Part shown: positions 21,900 through 33,589 of the stretch, piece by piece
How the letters are laid out: each line of letters begins with the position of its first letter
Position numbering within the stretch: position 1 is the stretch's first letter
NCBI GenBank assembly: GCA_017311185.1
Contig: JAESUZ010003091.1
Location: 1,397,992-1,461,991 of the forward strand
DNA length: 64,000 nt
Source of the DNA: Proteles cristata cristata
Taxonomy: Eukaryota > Chordata > Mammalia > Carnivora > Hyaenidae
Direction: 5' to 3'
Translations under genes and position numbers: made by a program
The notes under the pieces: model-generated
The model's input: only the letters and a program-made list of their open reading frames with translations
Told to the model about the DNA's origin: nothing
Databases searched by the model: none

Positions 21900-24169
21900 G
21901 CTAGAAGACAGGAGCAAGTGTGGGAGGGGCCGGCCTTCCTCTACTTTCAGTAAATTCTTGTTTAGATTTTTAGGTTCTGTTTTGTCTGCTTTCGACTTGT
22001 TCGAAATTTTGTCTTTTGAAGTAAGTGCTTTAAACAACTTTTATTTATGGTCGCTGTCCTAAAATTTATACAAAAACTGTTTTGTTTTGTGTTTTTACTG
22101 CGGTGTTGCTTACATGTGAATTCTGTCCAGAGTCACAGAGTGTGCCCAAAAAAAGTGCATCTGGGGTTTGGATCCTTTTAAAAGGATCTGGTGAGGACTT
22201 TATATAATCCCCGGACCTCATTTTAACAAGTTTCTCTAAATTTTATCACCAGTTCCTTAACCAAACTCACAAATAGTAAAATGAGTGGATTTAAATGTAT
22301 TCATTCTCCTCTTACTTGATTATCCCTACTCGAAGGCAGAGAGGCAAGAAAGGATCTGCAGAGTCTATAGACTGGATAGCGAGCACTGTACTGACTCCAG
22401 TCTTCTCTGCCCCTACCCCATTGTGAATGATTCACTGTAAGTATCTATGGTATTTAAAAAAAATAAGTAAAAATGTTTTTATTTTCGAATAAGTTTTTTA
22501 TTCATCTCCTTCAAGTATTGTAGGAATTGCAATAGAGGTTATAATTTCATTCCAGAATAGATAGACTAACAAGCATCATCTTTTATTGCCAACTATAATA
22601 TAAAAATATTCTGAATTAGCTGAATTAACATCAGTTGTGAAAAGTCAGAGTTTATAGGCATCCGAGACACTTATAGAAGTGATTGGGTTACTTATAAATT
22701 ACGTGGAAGTCTCAAGGACATTGGATATGAGATTCTGGTGATTTATTACACAACACTAGAAAACTTGAGACACCTCCCTTTCTCCACTGGGCGGTGCCTT
22801 GACTACTGAGCCTTGTATAGAGTTTATGTTCATTAAAAACTGATAATGATGAAAAAAGACCCAGACTGCTTACTTTTGGAAGTTACTTGCATTACATGGT
22901 CTGATTAGATAAACTTTTGTGCCAAGTTTGGGTGCAACCAATAAATAAATACTTTGGTTACCAGACTGTCTGTAGCCAATCATAAGCCATTGCTTTCTTT
23001 TATGTCATAGTAGTTTGCCATTTAACATAGCAACTCAACCCGATACTGCTCCAGTTTGTTCCTGACAGTATGTGCAAGCTCAGTATTAAATTGAATACTT
23101 TGGATTTGATTTTTGGATTAGTTTCAAGTAGTCATTTGTTTTTCTGTCCTTGATTCATTGCCACTTAATACCAATCTCAAATCCAAGAAACATATTCTCG
23201 TGTGTCTTGGAAATAGTCGATTGCGATGGAGGGCGTAATTATTTTGCCTCAGTATGAGGTCTGCCTCTTTAATTATGTGATTAGAATATTTGTTTTTGTT
23301 TGGTTTATAATTTTTATTTGAAAACTCCTAAAATTTTTATCTCCTAATCTGCGGACTTCAGTCTGGTAGATGGGACATTGAACTCCATTAGGTAGAATTT
23401 GCCGACACCTCGAAGACTTTCATTTTTCTACAGCTGCCGTCTTAAAGGGCCCACCCAAAGCATAGGCCTGCAGGTAAGGGCTTCTTTATTAGTGGTGGAA
23501 TCTGCGGACCTCTCGTCTGATTTTGTGATAACGTCATAGGCAGGACCCTTGCCAGGTAACCCTTGTATTTGACCTCGTGTTCCGTTTAGTTCAGCTCTCC
23601 CTCCTCTTCCCAGGTGATGCCTTGTGGGATACCTAGAACTACCTGCTCTGAGTCCAGTGACTGGAGTCGGGCCCCATTGGTCATTTGTAGTGTAGTCAGA
23701 GCAAGGGCTGAGAAAACCACCCTCTTTAAAACCTTTTTTGTTGTTATTATTATTTTTTTAAACCCTCATTTTGAAAACGATGCTTCCAGCCCTCAGCGTA
23801 GGAGGTGCTGTGCTTGGTTACTGTTGTGTGTGGGTGTGTGTAAGGTTGGCCTTGATTCTGAGTGCTTCCGACTGATGCTTAAGATTGTAAAGTTTTGGGT
23901 GGTTCTTGTTAGTGTTTCCCCTGAAAGTATAGAATCTGGGGGCAATTTTCTGGAGAGATTGAGTGTTGAGTGTGGTGGTTTTACTTGGGTGAGGAGAAGG
24001 AAGAATGTAGTGGGAATTATCTCATAGTAGGTGTTCCTAAATTGTATTTTCCTGGTGTCCTTATAAAATTAGAGGGAGTTTCTGCTGAATACAGAACATA
24101 CTGCCTTAAATCTACTACATTTCCCCGATTCTAAAATAGAAAAGGTTGTATTTTTTTCACGTCAGTGTT
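21900..24169. other. Intron 1 stretch without recognised repeats; candidate exon inside
   Basis: No SINE or LINE family is recognised. At 23434-23473 a 40-base segment is bounded by a good acceptor and a consensus donor (listed separately). The rest is featureless AT-rich intron. Confidence 0.5.
23434..23473 (+). other. Candidate noncoding exon in intron 1
   Basis: The pyrimidine-rich 'ctttcatttttctacag' precedes it and GTAAGG follows directly after a terminal CAG, so both splice signals are strong. The 40-base segment (start CTGCCGTCTTAAAGGG) has no homology that I recognise. It could be an alternative 5' UTR exon of SPOP or a chance pair of splice-like sites. Confidence 0.35.
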
Positions 24170-24374
24170 TTCTTTTTTTAATGTTCTATTTTTGAGAGAG
24201 AGGAGAGGGAGAGAAGGTGAATGGGGGAGGGGCCGAGAGAGGGAGACAGAGGACCCAAAACGGGCTCCGAGCTGACAGCACAGAGCCTGATGTGAGGCTC
24301 AGACTCACGAACTGTGAGATCATGACCTGAGCTGAAGCTGGATGCGTAACTGACTGAGCCGCCCAGGCGCCCCA
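24170..24374 (-). repeat. CanSINE, antisense
   Basis: It runs from the T-rich tail through GGCTCAGACTCACGAACTGT to the head end CCGCCCAGGCGCCCC. Confidence 0.9.
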
Positions 24375-25395
24375 AGTATTTTTTGTTTTTCCCCCAAAAT
24401 GTGATAGCATACCATAATTGAAGATGTGATACTTAAAATAACAAATTAGAGGAAAGTAAACTGAGAACTTTCGTATGTATTCACTTTTGTTTTTAGAAAC
24501 TCCTGTGGCCTCCCCCCCCCCGCCCGCCACATACATCGCAAGAGTTGCCTGGTGTTTTACATGGTCCTTTGCAAGTACTTTCTGTTAAACTAAGATGATA
24601 ATTTTCAAGGTGGATGAGTACTTTCAAAATACACCAAGAGTTGCTTCCTACGTGCTTTATTGGCAGTTTTATCACCTGTGGGATCATATACTGTCCCGTT
24701 TAATTCATAGGGACTCTTTGCCCGTGACAAAGTCAAGGAACTACCCTGATCTCACTGTTTTGATAAGGCTCTCTGCGGGGCAGTAGCCAGGCTGTCTGTG
24801 AAGGAAGTTCGCTGCACGTGTTGCTGAATCCACCTCCCGGGCTCGGAACTGGCGTCCTGGGCGCTCCTAGCCTCTGGAGTGTGGGTCGCCCACCTACTCT
24901 CCTTTTGTTCCCTGTCCCGACTTTATTTTCTATCAGTATCTTCTTCCACGAACATCTCGAGGAAATAACGGCGCTTAAATTTTCTAAACAAACAAGCACC
25001 ACATGTCGTGTTGGCTATACATTTGGCTGAAGTTTGCCCACTTAATTCATGAAAGATATTTCTGACCTTTTCTTTGGGTCTGAGTCTCACCTATTCTTCT
25101 GCTTAAAGGTTTGTTTATGTTTTTCCGCTTCCGGCCATAGTGTATCAAGTGGGTAGATGCTCCAAGGTTCCAGCAGTCACTCGGGGAGTGTGTACATTAT
25201 GAGTGAAATATCCGTAGGGTGATGTGGTCACATCTCTGTCAAAAACAGGGCACAGGCTTTTGGGCTCGCTTGCATGTATGTTCAGATGCACCTATTTGCT
25301 GGGTGGTTTGCTGCAGTCAACACCGGGAAACTACACATCAGAGTACATTGGAATTCTTTGCGACCTTTAGAAAGAATAGTTCTATGTGTGCCTCC

Positions 25396-25438
25396 GGGGA
25401 GGGCGGGGGCGGGAGGGGAGAGAGGAGAGAGAGAGAAA

Positions 25439-25471
<33 letters not shown>

Positions 25472-25492
25472 CGCGCTGGTACATGCTTTTTT
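25396..25492. repeat. Composite G-rich, GA, (GT)n(GC)n and poly(T) tract
   Basis: In order: a G-run cluster (25396-25420), a purine GA tract (25420-25438), an uninterrupted alternating purine-pyrimidine run (25439-25476, GT then GC), and a poly(T) run from about 25487. No SINE head is attached, so it is not the usual CanSINE GA arm. Confidence 0.85.
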
Positions 25493-26055
25493 TTTTTTTC
25501 TTTGGTTTTGTACATTCAGAACAGGGGTTGTCCTTAGGCTCTGGAAGAGGGACTTGGGTGTGTGGAAGGAAACTTCTACTTTTCATTTATATATATCTTT
25601 TAGTTTTCAGAAAGCATACACGAAGAGAAGCAGATGTAATTTTAACATTATTTCCAAAGGGGCATCGAACCCGTGCCCTGAAGGGGCCCTTGGATGGTCA
25701 TCCTTAATTTAAGACGAGAAAAACTCAGATTTAAGAAAGCATCTGCAAAGCCTGCACTAGAATTCAGGTCCTGAGGACAGCAGAAGCTTATGAAATATAC
25801 TGACTTGTTCTGTTCTTACTCTGTTTATTTAACTGATGCACACTTCTTATTGTGAAGAATTGATTTTGGAAGACCCAGGAAAATGCTGACCTTTGTCAGG
25901 TAGTTCTTAAAGTAACTACCTCTGGCAGTAAAGAAAAAGTGATAGTGGTAGCTTTTACCCACATTTTCGAATTTTGGAGACCTAGTCCCTTAAAAGTTCA
26001 TTTATTTATACATTCTGTAAGTTCTTAATATTTGATTGAATTTGTGTTTAGAGTC

Positions 26056-26252
26056 CAAAGTTTCCTTTTTTTAATAAATTTTTATTTAGAGAGAGAGGGG
26101 GAAAGAGAGGATCTCAAGCAGGCCACACTCAGCACTGAGCCTGACACGGGGCTCAGTCTCATGACCGTGAGATCATGACCTGGGCTGAAATCAAGAATCC
26201 AGACACTTAACCAGCTGAACTGCCCAGGCGCCCCCAAAGCTTCCCTTTTGGA
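26056..26252 (-). repeat. CanSINE, antisense, short
   Basis: The body is about 26071-26235. CCAAAGTTTCC and CCAAAGCTTCC flank it. The GA arm is short and the central part shortened. Confidence 0.88.
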
Positions 26253-27269
26253 TTTGAAAACCTAGCTGACACTTCTAGATTTTTAAAGTTGATTTCACAG
26301 AGTTTTCATTCCATTTGGCATCCAGAGGTGACTAGATGGAGAAATAAATTTTGTGCCTTCAAAATTTTGGGTTTGCTATTTAAAGGCAGAGTGTACTGTA
26401 AAAGATGGGAGGGAAATTGTTTAAAGGAGGAAAACTTCTATATTGGGGAGAAGCTCTAGTTCCTGAAAATATGTGCAGTTCTTCTTTTAACTGGAAGTGG
26501 AGTCTTTTCCTGGCTCCTCAGAGCCAGAAACATTTTCTCTCTATTCAAACCAAGCAAAGAAGTTGGTAGTGTTAAGGCTGATAAGTTCAATGTGGGACTG
26601 GATGTCCAAACTACATTCAATGAATATTTTTTATGCTTGATTGACTCTGGGGCTCCAGCAATAGAAATATATTTATTAGTGTTAAGATTGGTAATTGGAT
26701 TTTCGATAACCCTCTGTCTTTGCCTGTATAAGTGGGGAAAAGTTACTCCCCCAAAATGTAATCCATAGGCCTCTCCGATTGGGCACTCTGTTTGATAATA
26801 ATTTGATTAGGCTGATAAGATGAACCTTTTCTTCAAAGGAGAGGGTTTTCAGGAAATAAAGGAGCCTTTTAAAAAACATCTTGAGGATCAGAGTCAAAAA
26901 ATGTCTGTGGGGTTTTAATCAGTAAAGGTTTGGTTGAATTAAAAGGGAAAGGAGGTCCATAGAGGGCCAAGAACAAAATAGAGTGGCCCATTTATCTTTG
27001 TAACCCCACATGCTTAGGGAGGAATGCAGTCTGTGTAGCCACTTTGGCCATGTTGTGAATGTAGACTGAGCATGGAACCGGACAGTCTGCTCGTTGATTT
27101 AATTGGAACAGTCACATTAGGTGAAGACTGGAAAGCTGGATTGGGGGATGTCAACGTTAGGTGTGTTTCCTGGTTTGTTTCTAGCATCCCTTCTAATAAC
27201 GGAGATCAGTGAGGAACCAGTTAACACCAGTTCAGGTGAGAGAAAACTGCACAGAAGTGGATGAATGTG

Positions 27270-27380
27270 TAACGTGTTAGGAAGCAAGACCACTTGACAG
27301 GACTTGCTGATTGATGGGCCGGGAAGAGAGGGTTTTTGGCTTGAGCAATTGGGGAGAACATGGTGCTGTTTCATGTCATG
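27270..27380 (-). repeat. L2 fragment, antisense (weak)
   Basis: 'ggacttgctgattgatgggc' and 'tttttggcttgagcaattgg' match the antisense L2 order. It is short and uncertain. Confidence 0.35.
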
Positions 27381-27556
27381 GTAGACATCGCAAATAAATA
27401 TCAGAGGATCATAGAAATGGGGCTTTTTAATTCATTGAGCTTATGCCCAAGGAGAGACAGATCTTGGGGGAAAGACACTGGTTTTTTGGAGATTCAGGCT
27501 ACACAGATTACTCTGGCATGTTAGAACACTAGACGTTTTATTAAAAAAGAAATTAC

Positions 27557-27770
27557 GGGGCGCCTGGGTGGCTCAATCAGTTGAGTGTCTAACTTTGGCT
27601 CAGGTCATGATCTCACAGCTCGTGACTTCGAGCCCTGCAGCGGGCTCTGTGCTGACAGCTCAGAGCCTGGATGGAGCCTGCTTCAGATTCTGTGTCTCCG
27701 TCTCTCTCTGCCCCTCCCCTGCTTGTGTTCTGTCTCTCAAAAGTAAATACATTTAAGAAAAAGAAAAAAA
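27557..27770 (+). repeat. CanSINE, sense
   Basis: It starts GGGGCGCCTGGGTGGCTCAA and passes through CTGACAGCTCAGAGCC to a CT arm and A-rich tail. This is the standard, non-young head type. Confidence 0.92.
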
Positions 27771-27798
27771 AAGTAATGATGATTAGGTGCTGACGTAT

Positions 27799-28003
27799 GG
27801 AAAGTCATTCCTTTTTTTTATTTGAGAGAGAGAGACAGGCATGGGAGAAGGGCAGAGGGAGAGAAAGAGAGACTCTTAAGCAGGCTCCATGCTCAGCACA
27901 GAGCCTGATGGGCTCGATCCCGTGATCCTGCAACCCTGACCTGGGTCGAAATCAAGAGTTGGACACTCAGCTGAGCCACCCAGGTGCCCCTGGAAAGTCT
28001 TTC
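27799..28003 (-). repeat. CanSINE, antisense
   Basis: The body is about 27815-27989. GGAAAGTCATTCC and GGAAAGTCTTTC flank it. It lies about 45 bases from the sense copy before it. Confidence 0.9.
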
Positions 28004-28254
28004 TTAAAGTATTAGGATGTATGATTTTTTTCCCAGAGTCCAGCCTTGAAAGTTGACAGGAGCCAATCCCTTAATGGTGCTCAGAATTCATTAGAAAAAA
28101 GAGCACACTTTTCAACAGAGTTGCCACTTGAAAATGAAATGGGGATTGAAAGCTAGGGTATCTAAATATATCTTCTATCAGGTATTTTTCCAGTTCCTAC
28201 ATGTTGAGTAAAAGACCATATCAGGAATTAAGAAGTTTCGGATTAGGAGTTGAA

Positions 28255-28375
28255 AGACTTGAGCTCTGAATTCAAGCCCCTTCATAGCCATGTGACTATG
28301 ACGGATTCTAACCTCTGAGCTTCTGTTTCCTTGTGTGTAAGTACTTACCCTGCATGCCTCACAGAGCTATTAAAA
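28255..28375 (+). repeat. MIR fragment, sense
   Basis: 'attcaagccccttcatagcc', 'atgtgactatgacggattc' and 'acctctgagcttctgtttcc' follow the MIR sense order. Confidence 0.6.
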
Positions 28376-28603
28376 ATCCCAAATCAGATCATGAATGTCA
28401 AAGTACTTTGGAGACTGAAACACACTGATGCTGGTGAGGAAATGGTTCTTTAGCTTAAAACATTTAACGCAGGGAGACCTTGGAAGTCTTTTAACGAAGA
28501 CCAGGAGCATGGGGTAGTAGCAGGTGGGCTGTACCTCTGTGGTGAACCTTAAGGCCATGGTTCTCACTAGGTTGTCATATCTAACTGTATGGATTTATTC
28601 AGT

Positions 28604-28840
28604 GGCTTTAACCAGGGGCGCCTGGGTGGCTCAGCCCTTTAAGTGTCCGACTTCGGCTCAGGTCATGATCTCGTGGTTCATGGGTTCCAGCCCCGCATCG
28701 GGCTCTGTGCTGACAGCTAGCTCAGAGCCTGGAGCCTGTTCCGGATTCTGTGTCTCCCTCTCTCTCTGACCCTCCCCTGCTCACACTGTCTCTTTCTCAG
28801 AAGTAAATAAAACATTAAAAAAAATTTATAATTCTTAACC
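28604..28840 (+). repeat. CanSINE, sense
   Basis: The head starts at about 28615. CTGACAGCTAGCTCAGAG shows the intermediate AGCTAGCTC insertion form. The tail is 'ataaaacattaaaaaaaa'. Confidence 0.92.
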
Positions 28841-29506
28841 AAAGTATCTTGTGAAACAAATGATCCCAGATATATTTCAGTGCTGTAAAGATGACAGAAT
28901 ATGTAAGGAAGTTTAGTCTTACTGTCTTATTTGGCAGTTCGAACTGTATGCCTGGCCTTCATTCCAAAATGAAAAGCAGCAAAATATGGTTAGTATTTTT
29001 GCCTTTAAGTTTTCTCCTCTCTAGTTGACCTTTGGACGATGGCGTGGGATTTTGTTTGGTTTACTTGAGAGTATCTTTTCCTTAAGATGTGAAAAGTAAA
29101 AATATGCCAGAGGCTTGCTAGCAGTTGAAAGCGACTGTTAGTCAGCAAGAGAATGGAAGGGAAAAAAGGTTGGGGGTGGGAAAAGGCAAAAGAAGAGGAA
29201 GGAAAAAAATGTAATTCAAAGAGGAGAAAAAGCTTAAATCATTTCAAAAAGTCTCAAGTTTTCTTTTAAAAAATCTGTTTTTGAGTTCAGGCACTAAAAT
29301 TTGAGGTGATTAAAGAAGGGGGGATTAGTTTAGTCCTTTGAGGGGAATGAATAAAATTAGGGAAGGATGGAGGATACGTGTTCAAGGGGTTAGAAGGTAG
29401 GAGGGTGGAGAGGAAAGAGAAGGTCCTCTCTGGATGCCTGGTTCCTTTTCTAAGGATTTCGTCTCTGAAGACAGGCTGGATTACTGTGAGTATTCGTTGT
29501 ATTTAA

Positions 29507-29634
29507 AATGTGCTTTCTTGGGACGCCTGGGTGGCTTGGTTAAGTGTCTGACTTTGGCTCAGGTCATGATCTTGAGGTTTGTGACTTTGAGCCCCACGTG
29601 GGACTCAGCACTGACAGTGCAGAGCCTGCTTAGG

Positions 29635-29674
<40 letters not shown>

Positions 29675-29754
29675 CCCCACTTGAGTGCACACACGTGCGT
29701 GCTCTCTCTCTCAAAATAAATACTTAAAAATTTTTTCTTTAATGTGGTTTCTTG
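29507..29754 (+). repeat. CanSINE with long (CT)n arm, sense
   Basis: The body is 29521-29740. AATGTGCTTTCTTG and AATGTGGTTTCTTG form the duplication. A (CT)n run of about 30 bases sits at 29640-29671. Confidence 0.92.
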
Positions 29755-29850
29755 CTGAGGCATGTAAAGTCAGCTTCCTATTTCCTCTGCTTAAGTAGGC
29801 CCGTGCCGTGTAATTCCCATCAACTGGGAAAAGTACTTTACCAACAAGAG

Positions 29851-30100
29851 CTAGATTTTTCATTATTATTATTATTTTTTTTAATGTTTATTTATTTTTG
29901 AGAGAGAGAGAGCTCGCATGCGAGCAGGGGAGGGGCAGAGAGAGGGAGACGCAGAATCCAAAGCAGGCTCCGGGCTCTGAGCTGTCAGCACAGAGCCCAA
30001 CATGGGGCTCAAACACGCAAACTGCAAGATCATGACCTGAGCCGAAGTCAGCTGCTTAGCCGACTGAGCCACCCAGGCGCCCCTAGATTTTTCATTATTA
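29851..30100 (-). repeat. CanSINE, antisense, perfect 18-base duplication
   Basis: The body is 29869-30082. CTAGATTTTTCATTATTA is identical on both sides, so this is a recent insertion although its head is the standard type. Confidence 0.94.
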
Positions 30101-30392
30101 AGAAGATCTGAACTGAATCCATTGGCTTTTTTTGGCTGGATTCAGACATCATTATTGTCTACCTACAATATTTCTCTAATGTCAATTTTTAAGACTCTTT
30201 TCTAATTTATTTTGCCTTCTGAATTCCTTGTTTTTGAAATAAATGTCTTTGTAAAAGGCAAACAAAAAGTATAGAGAGATCATGACAAACATCTTCAGCT
30301 GAAGTCCTTTTTATTTACTTTCCCGGTTCTTTTGCCCACCGTCACTTCCCAGACACAACCTGGGCCACAAATTTAGTGTGCCTCCTTGCAGA

Positions 30393-30396
<4 letters not shown>

Positions 30397-30439
<43 letters not shown>

Positions 30440-30474
30440 GTGCGTGTGCGTGTGTGTGAGTGTGAGAGAGAGAG
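30397..30474. repeat. (TG)n microsatellite
   Basis: TG repeats with CG interruptions pass into a short GA run. Confidence 0.95.
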
Positions 30475-31617
30475 AGAGCGCCAGAGAGAATATATAAATT
30501 CTGTTGCAGTGTTTTTGCTTCTTACTCTGTTTTCCAACGTCTATCTATCTAGATACATATAAATCTAGGCCCCTCGTTTTAGCTGTTCAATTTTTATTTC
30601 CCTGTGAATATTTCAGTTTTCCCAAACCTTTTGATGGATCTTTACATTGTTTGCATTTATTTGCCGTTACAGACAAAACTCCCGCGGCCTCATGTGTATC
30701 CCTCCTGGTCTCCTTGCCCTCCTTACTGTTGGCTGCTTTGGTGGTTTGATTCCCCCTCCACCCCCCGAAATATCTTATTTGAATTCTCCCCCTTGGCCCA
30801 CCACTTTGGTATTCACAGTCGTCATTTGGGAGCGAGGGAGCGATGAGGAAAACCTTTCATAACTTGGAATGCCAGCTTCTTTTATTAGAGCCAGAGGCTC
30901 TGAAAATTCCTTTTCCTATCGATTCTTTTTGGAATCTGATAAACTTGGCAACTTTCGCTTTTCAGTATTTTATATTTTTACTGTCTCATATCCAGTGGCT
31001 GTTTTTCATAAACGTCCATAACTCCTCACTTTTTCCTTTTCTCCCTTCCTCTTTTACTGCCTTGTTACTCAGTACTTCCTCCCCACTAAGGGTAAGGCTG
31101 TTTAATGATCTCCAGTCCAGTTCATGCAAGTCTGGTGTTACTAAGTTCAGCATGATCCAGACAGAGCCGGTATTTATAGAAGAGTTTCTTGGAGCATCCA
31201 TAGCCAAATTAAACATTAAAACATAATAAGCCTTCACCTTATATTACAATTATTACCAATAAATTTTGTTGAGAGACCATATGTTTCCATGATCAGTGGT
31301 TTTCATTTGCAGTTTTTTTATCTGGAGTCTTTCATCCACTATACGTTATTCATTATTGCGAGGTTGAGTACATTTTTAACTTTTATGTTCCACGTCTTTC
31401 CCCCCTTTAAACGTGGGTGCTATTCAGAGCTTTGAGCACTTGGAATGCTGAAGTGTTACAAACGAAAACTGTTCCTCTTCTCTAATAATACCCTCTGCCT
31501 GGCGCAAGTGGTTGAGTAGGACTTTCTTGCTTAACAGCTAATTTGGGTCGCCACCTCCTATATGAATAGATAGTCATGGTATTTTCACCTCATGAATACG
31601 TGAACTGTCTTTAAGAG

Positions 31618-31852
31618 TTTGAGAAGAATTGGGGCGCCTGGGTGGCTCAGTCAGTTAAGCGTCCGACTTCACTCAGGTCATGATCTCACGGTTTGTGGGT
31701 TCGAGTCCCACGTCAGGCTCTGTGCTGAACACTTGCTCAGAGATTCTGTGTCTCCTTCTTTCTCTGCCTCTCCTCTGCTCGCACTCTGTCTCACCCTGTT
31801 GCTCAAAGATAAATAAATGTAAAAAAACATTTAAAATATTTTGAGAAGAATT
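31618..31852 (+). repeat. CanSINE, sense, perfect 13-base duplication
   Basis: The body is 31631-31839, with TTTGAGAAGAATT on both sides. The head starts GGGGCGCCTGGGTGGC. Confidence 0.93.
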
Positions 31853-31863
31853 TATGTGCGAAG

Positions 31864-32066
31864 TATTCTGTTAAACTTTAAAAAAAAAATTATTTATTTT
31901 TGCGGTGGGGGCAGAGAGAAAGGGGGACAGAGGATCCGAAACGGGCTCTGCACTGACAGCAGAGAGCCCGATGTGGGGCTTGAACTCATGAACCATGAGA
32001 TGCTGCTTGAGCCGAAGGCAGATGCTTAACCGACTGAGCCACCCAGGCACCCACAAAGTATTTTTT
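31864..32066 (-). repeat. CanSINE, antisense
   Basis: The body is about 31878-32053, with a reduced GA arm. Flanks are GAAGTATTCTG and AAAGTATTTTT. It lies about 25 bases from the preceding sense copy. Confidence 0.88.
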
Positions 32067-32665
32067 TTAAACAATTGATAAGACCTTCATGTGGAAGCCT
32101 CAGTAATAACTATAATTATAGAATATCAGGTACCTGTGTATTTTCTCTCCATTTTGTTCATGTCTTACAGTATGGTTCAGGTCAAAAGTACTCTGTTTAG
32201 AAAATAACCTTTGGATCTAGGTTTACACCACCTTTAAACTGGGTGACGTATTCCGTCAAAAGTAAAAGCTCCTGTCTGTATGCTCAGACATAGCATCATG
32301 TCATCCAGTAGGCCATTTTGCTTAGTGAGTTATTTCCCGTATGCCACCGTAATCCCGAAGGTTAAATGGAGTTCTTTGCCCACTCTTGATCACATCTGCC
32401 CCACAATGTAGGCTGGGGAGAAGTGTTCTGATTTAAAATCTTTCCTTAGAATAAAATTATGTACTTATATGATACACTAACACTATGGAGTTTTGTTTTC
32501 CCATTCACTCTGAAAACTCTGCCATAAAATATTTGGGTATCTAAATCAAAAACAAATTTTTTTCCCTCCAATTGGGATATTTCATCTGGATAATGGCAGA
32601 GGCCTTCTAAATATAAAGAACTTTCTTCTTGAAATTGTATTTTGTTCATAAATCATTTGAAAAAC

Positions 32666-33122
32666 ATCATACTTTTGGGGCACCTGAGTGGCTCAGTTGG
32701 TTAAGCATCTGACTCTTGATTTCGGCTCAGACTATGATCTCACGGTATCATGAATTTGAGCCCCACATCTGGCTCCCGTGCTGACGGTGTAGAGCCTGCT
32801 TGGGATTCTCTGTCTCTCCCTCTGTCTCTGCTCTTTCCCCACTTGTACTGTCTCTGTCTCTTTCAAAATAAGTAAATAAAGTTAAATATTTTTTTTTTTT
32901 TTAATTTCTAGGAGAGAGAAAGAGAGAGACAGCATGAGCAGGGGAGGGTCAGAGAGAGAGGGAGACATAGACTCTGAAACAGGCTCCAGGCTCTGAGCTG
33001 GCAGTCAGTACAGAGCCCGACGCAGGGCTCGAACCCACGAACCGCGAGATCATGACCTAAGTGAAAGTCGGACGCTTAACCGACTAAGCCACCCAGGCGC
33101 CCCAGTAAAGTTAAAATCACCT
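32666..33122 (+). repeat. CanSINE, sense, interrupted at its tail by another SINE
   Basis: The head starts at 32679 (GGGGCACCTGAGTGGC) and the CT arm reaches 32872. The A-rich tail is split by the antisense copy at 32887. Outer flanks 'atcatactttt' and 'atcaccttacttt' look like the diverged duplication of the first insertion. Confidence 0.85.
32876..33115 (-). repeat. CanSINE (young subfamily), nested, antisense
   Basis: The body is about 32887-33104, with GGCAGTCAGTAC, ACCTAAGTGAAAGTCGG and CGACTAAGCC. TAAAGTTAAA is repeated on both sides. It inserted into the A-rich tail of the older sense copy. Confidence 0.92.
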
Positions 33123-33589
33123 TACTTTCCTCCTGGTAAAATAAAACATGCTCATTAAAAGAAAAAAACAAAACAGACAACAACAGAGGAACTTGACGAG
33201 CATAACTAAAGGCAGCCGTCAGTCTTCATGCTCTGCTACATCTACGTCAAGGAGTTCCCATAGCAGGTTCGCCAGCGTACTGCTGCGCCTGCGGTACAAG
33301 AGAGTCCTTGTCTCTTGGTGGTCTCCCCACATTTCTGTCATTAAAACAGGGTCCACACATTTATTAGGGAAAAATACAAGTTAGTTTGTATCAACTTTTT
33401 ATATAAGTTTTACCCATGACCCGTCAATACTAATCTGAAACTCGTTAGTAAAACAAACCTTGTTGATACATTTGACATAGAGGAGAAGCAGTCTTTTTCT
33501 GAAAGCATCTAGTTACTGTCTATTCTTCAAGAATAGAAATCCAAAGGAAAAGGAGATGATGAATTCAGCCATTTTTTAAATAAGTGTTT

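Noticed and set aside
25219..25712. Overlapping frames of up to 162 residues on both strands
   Set aside because: They run through the GT/GC/T simple-repeat tract. The cysteine-valine and threonine-histidine runs are repeat artefacts.
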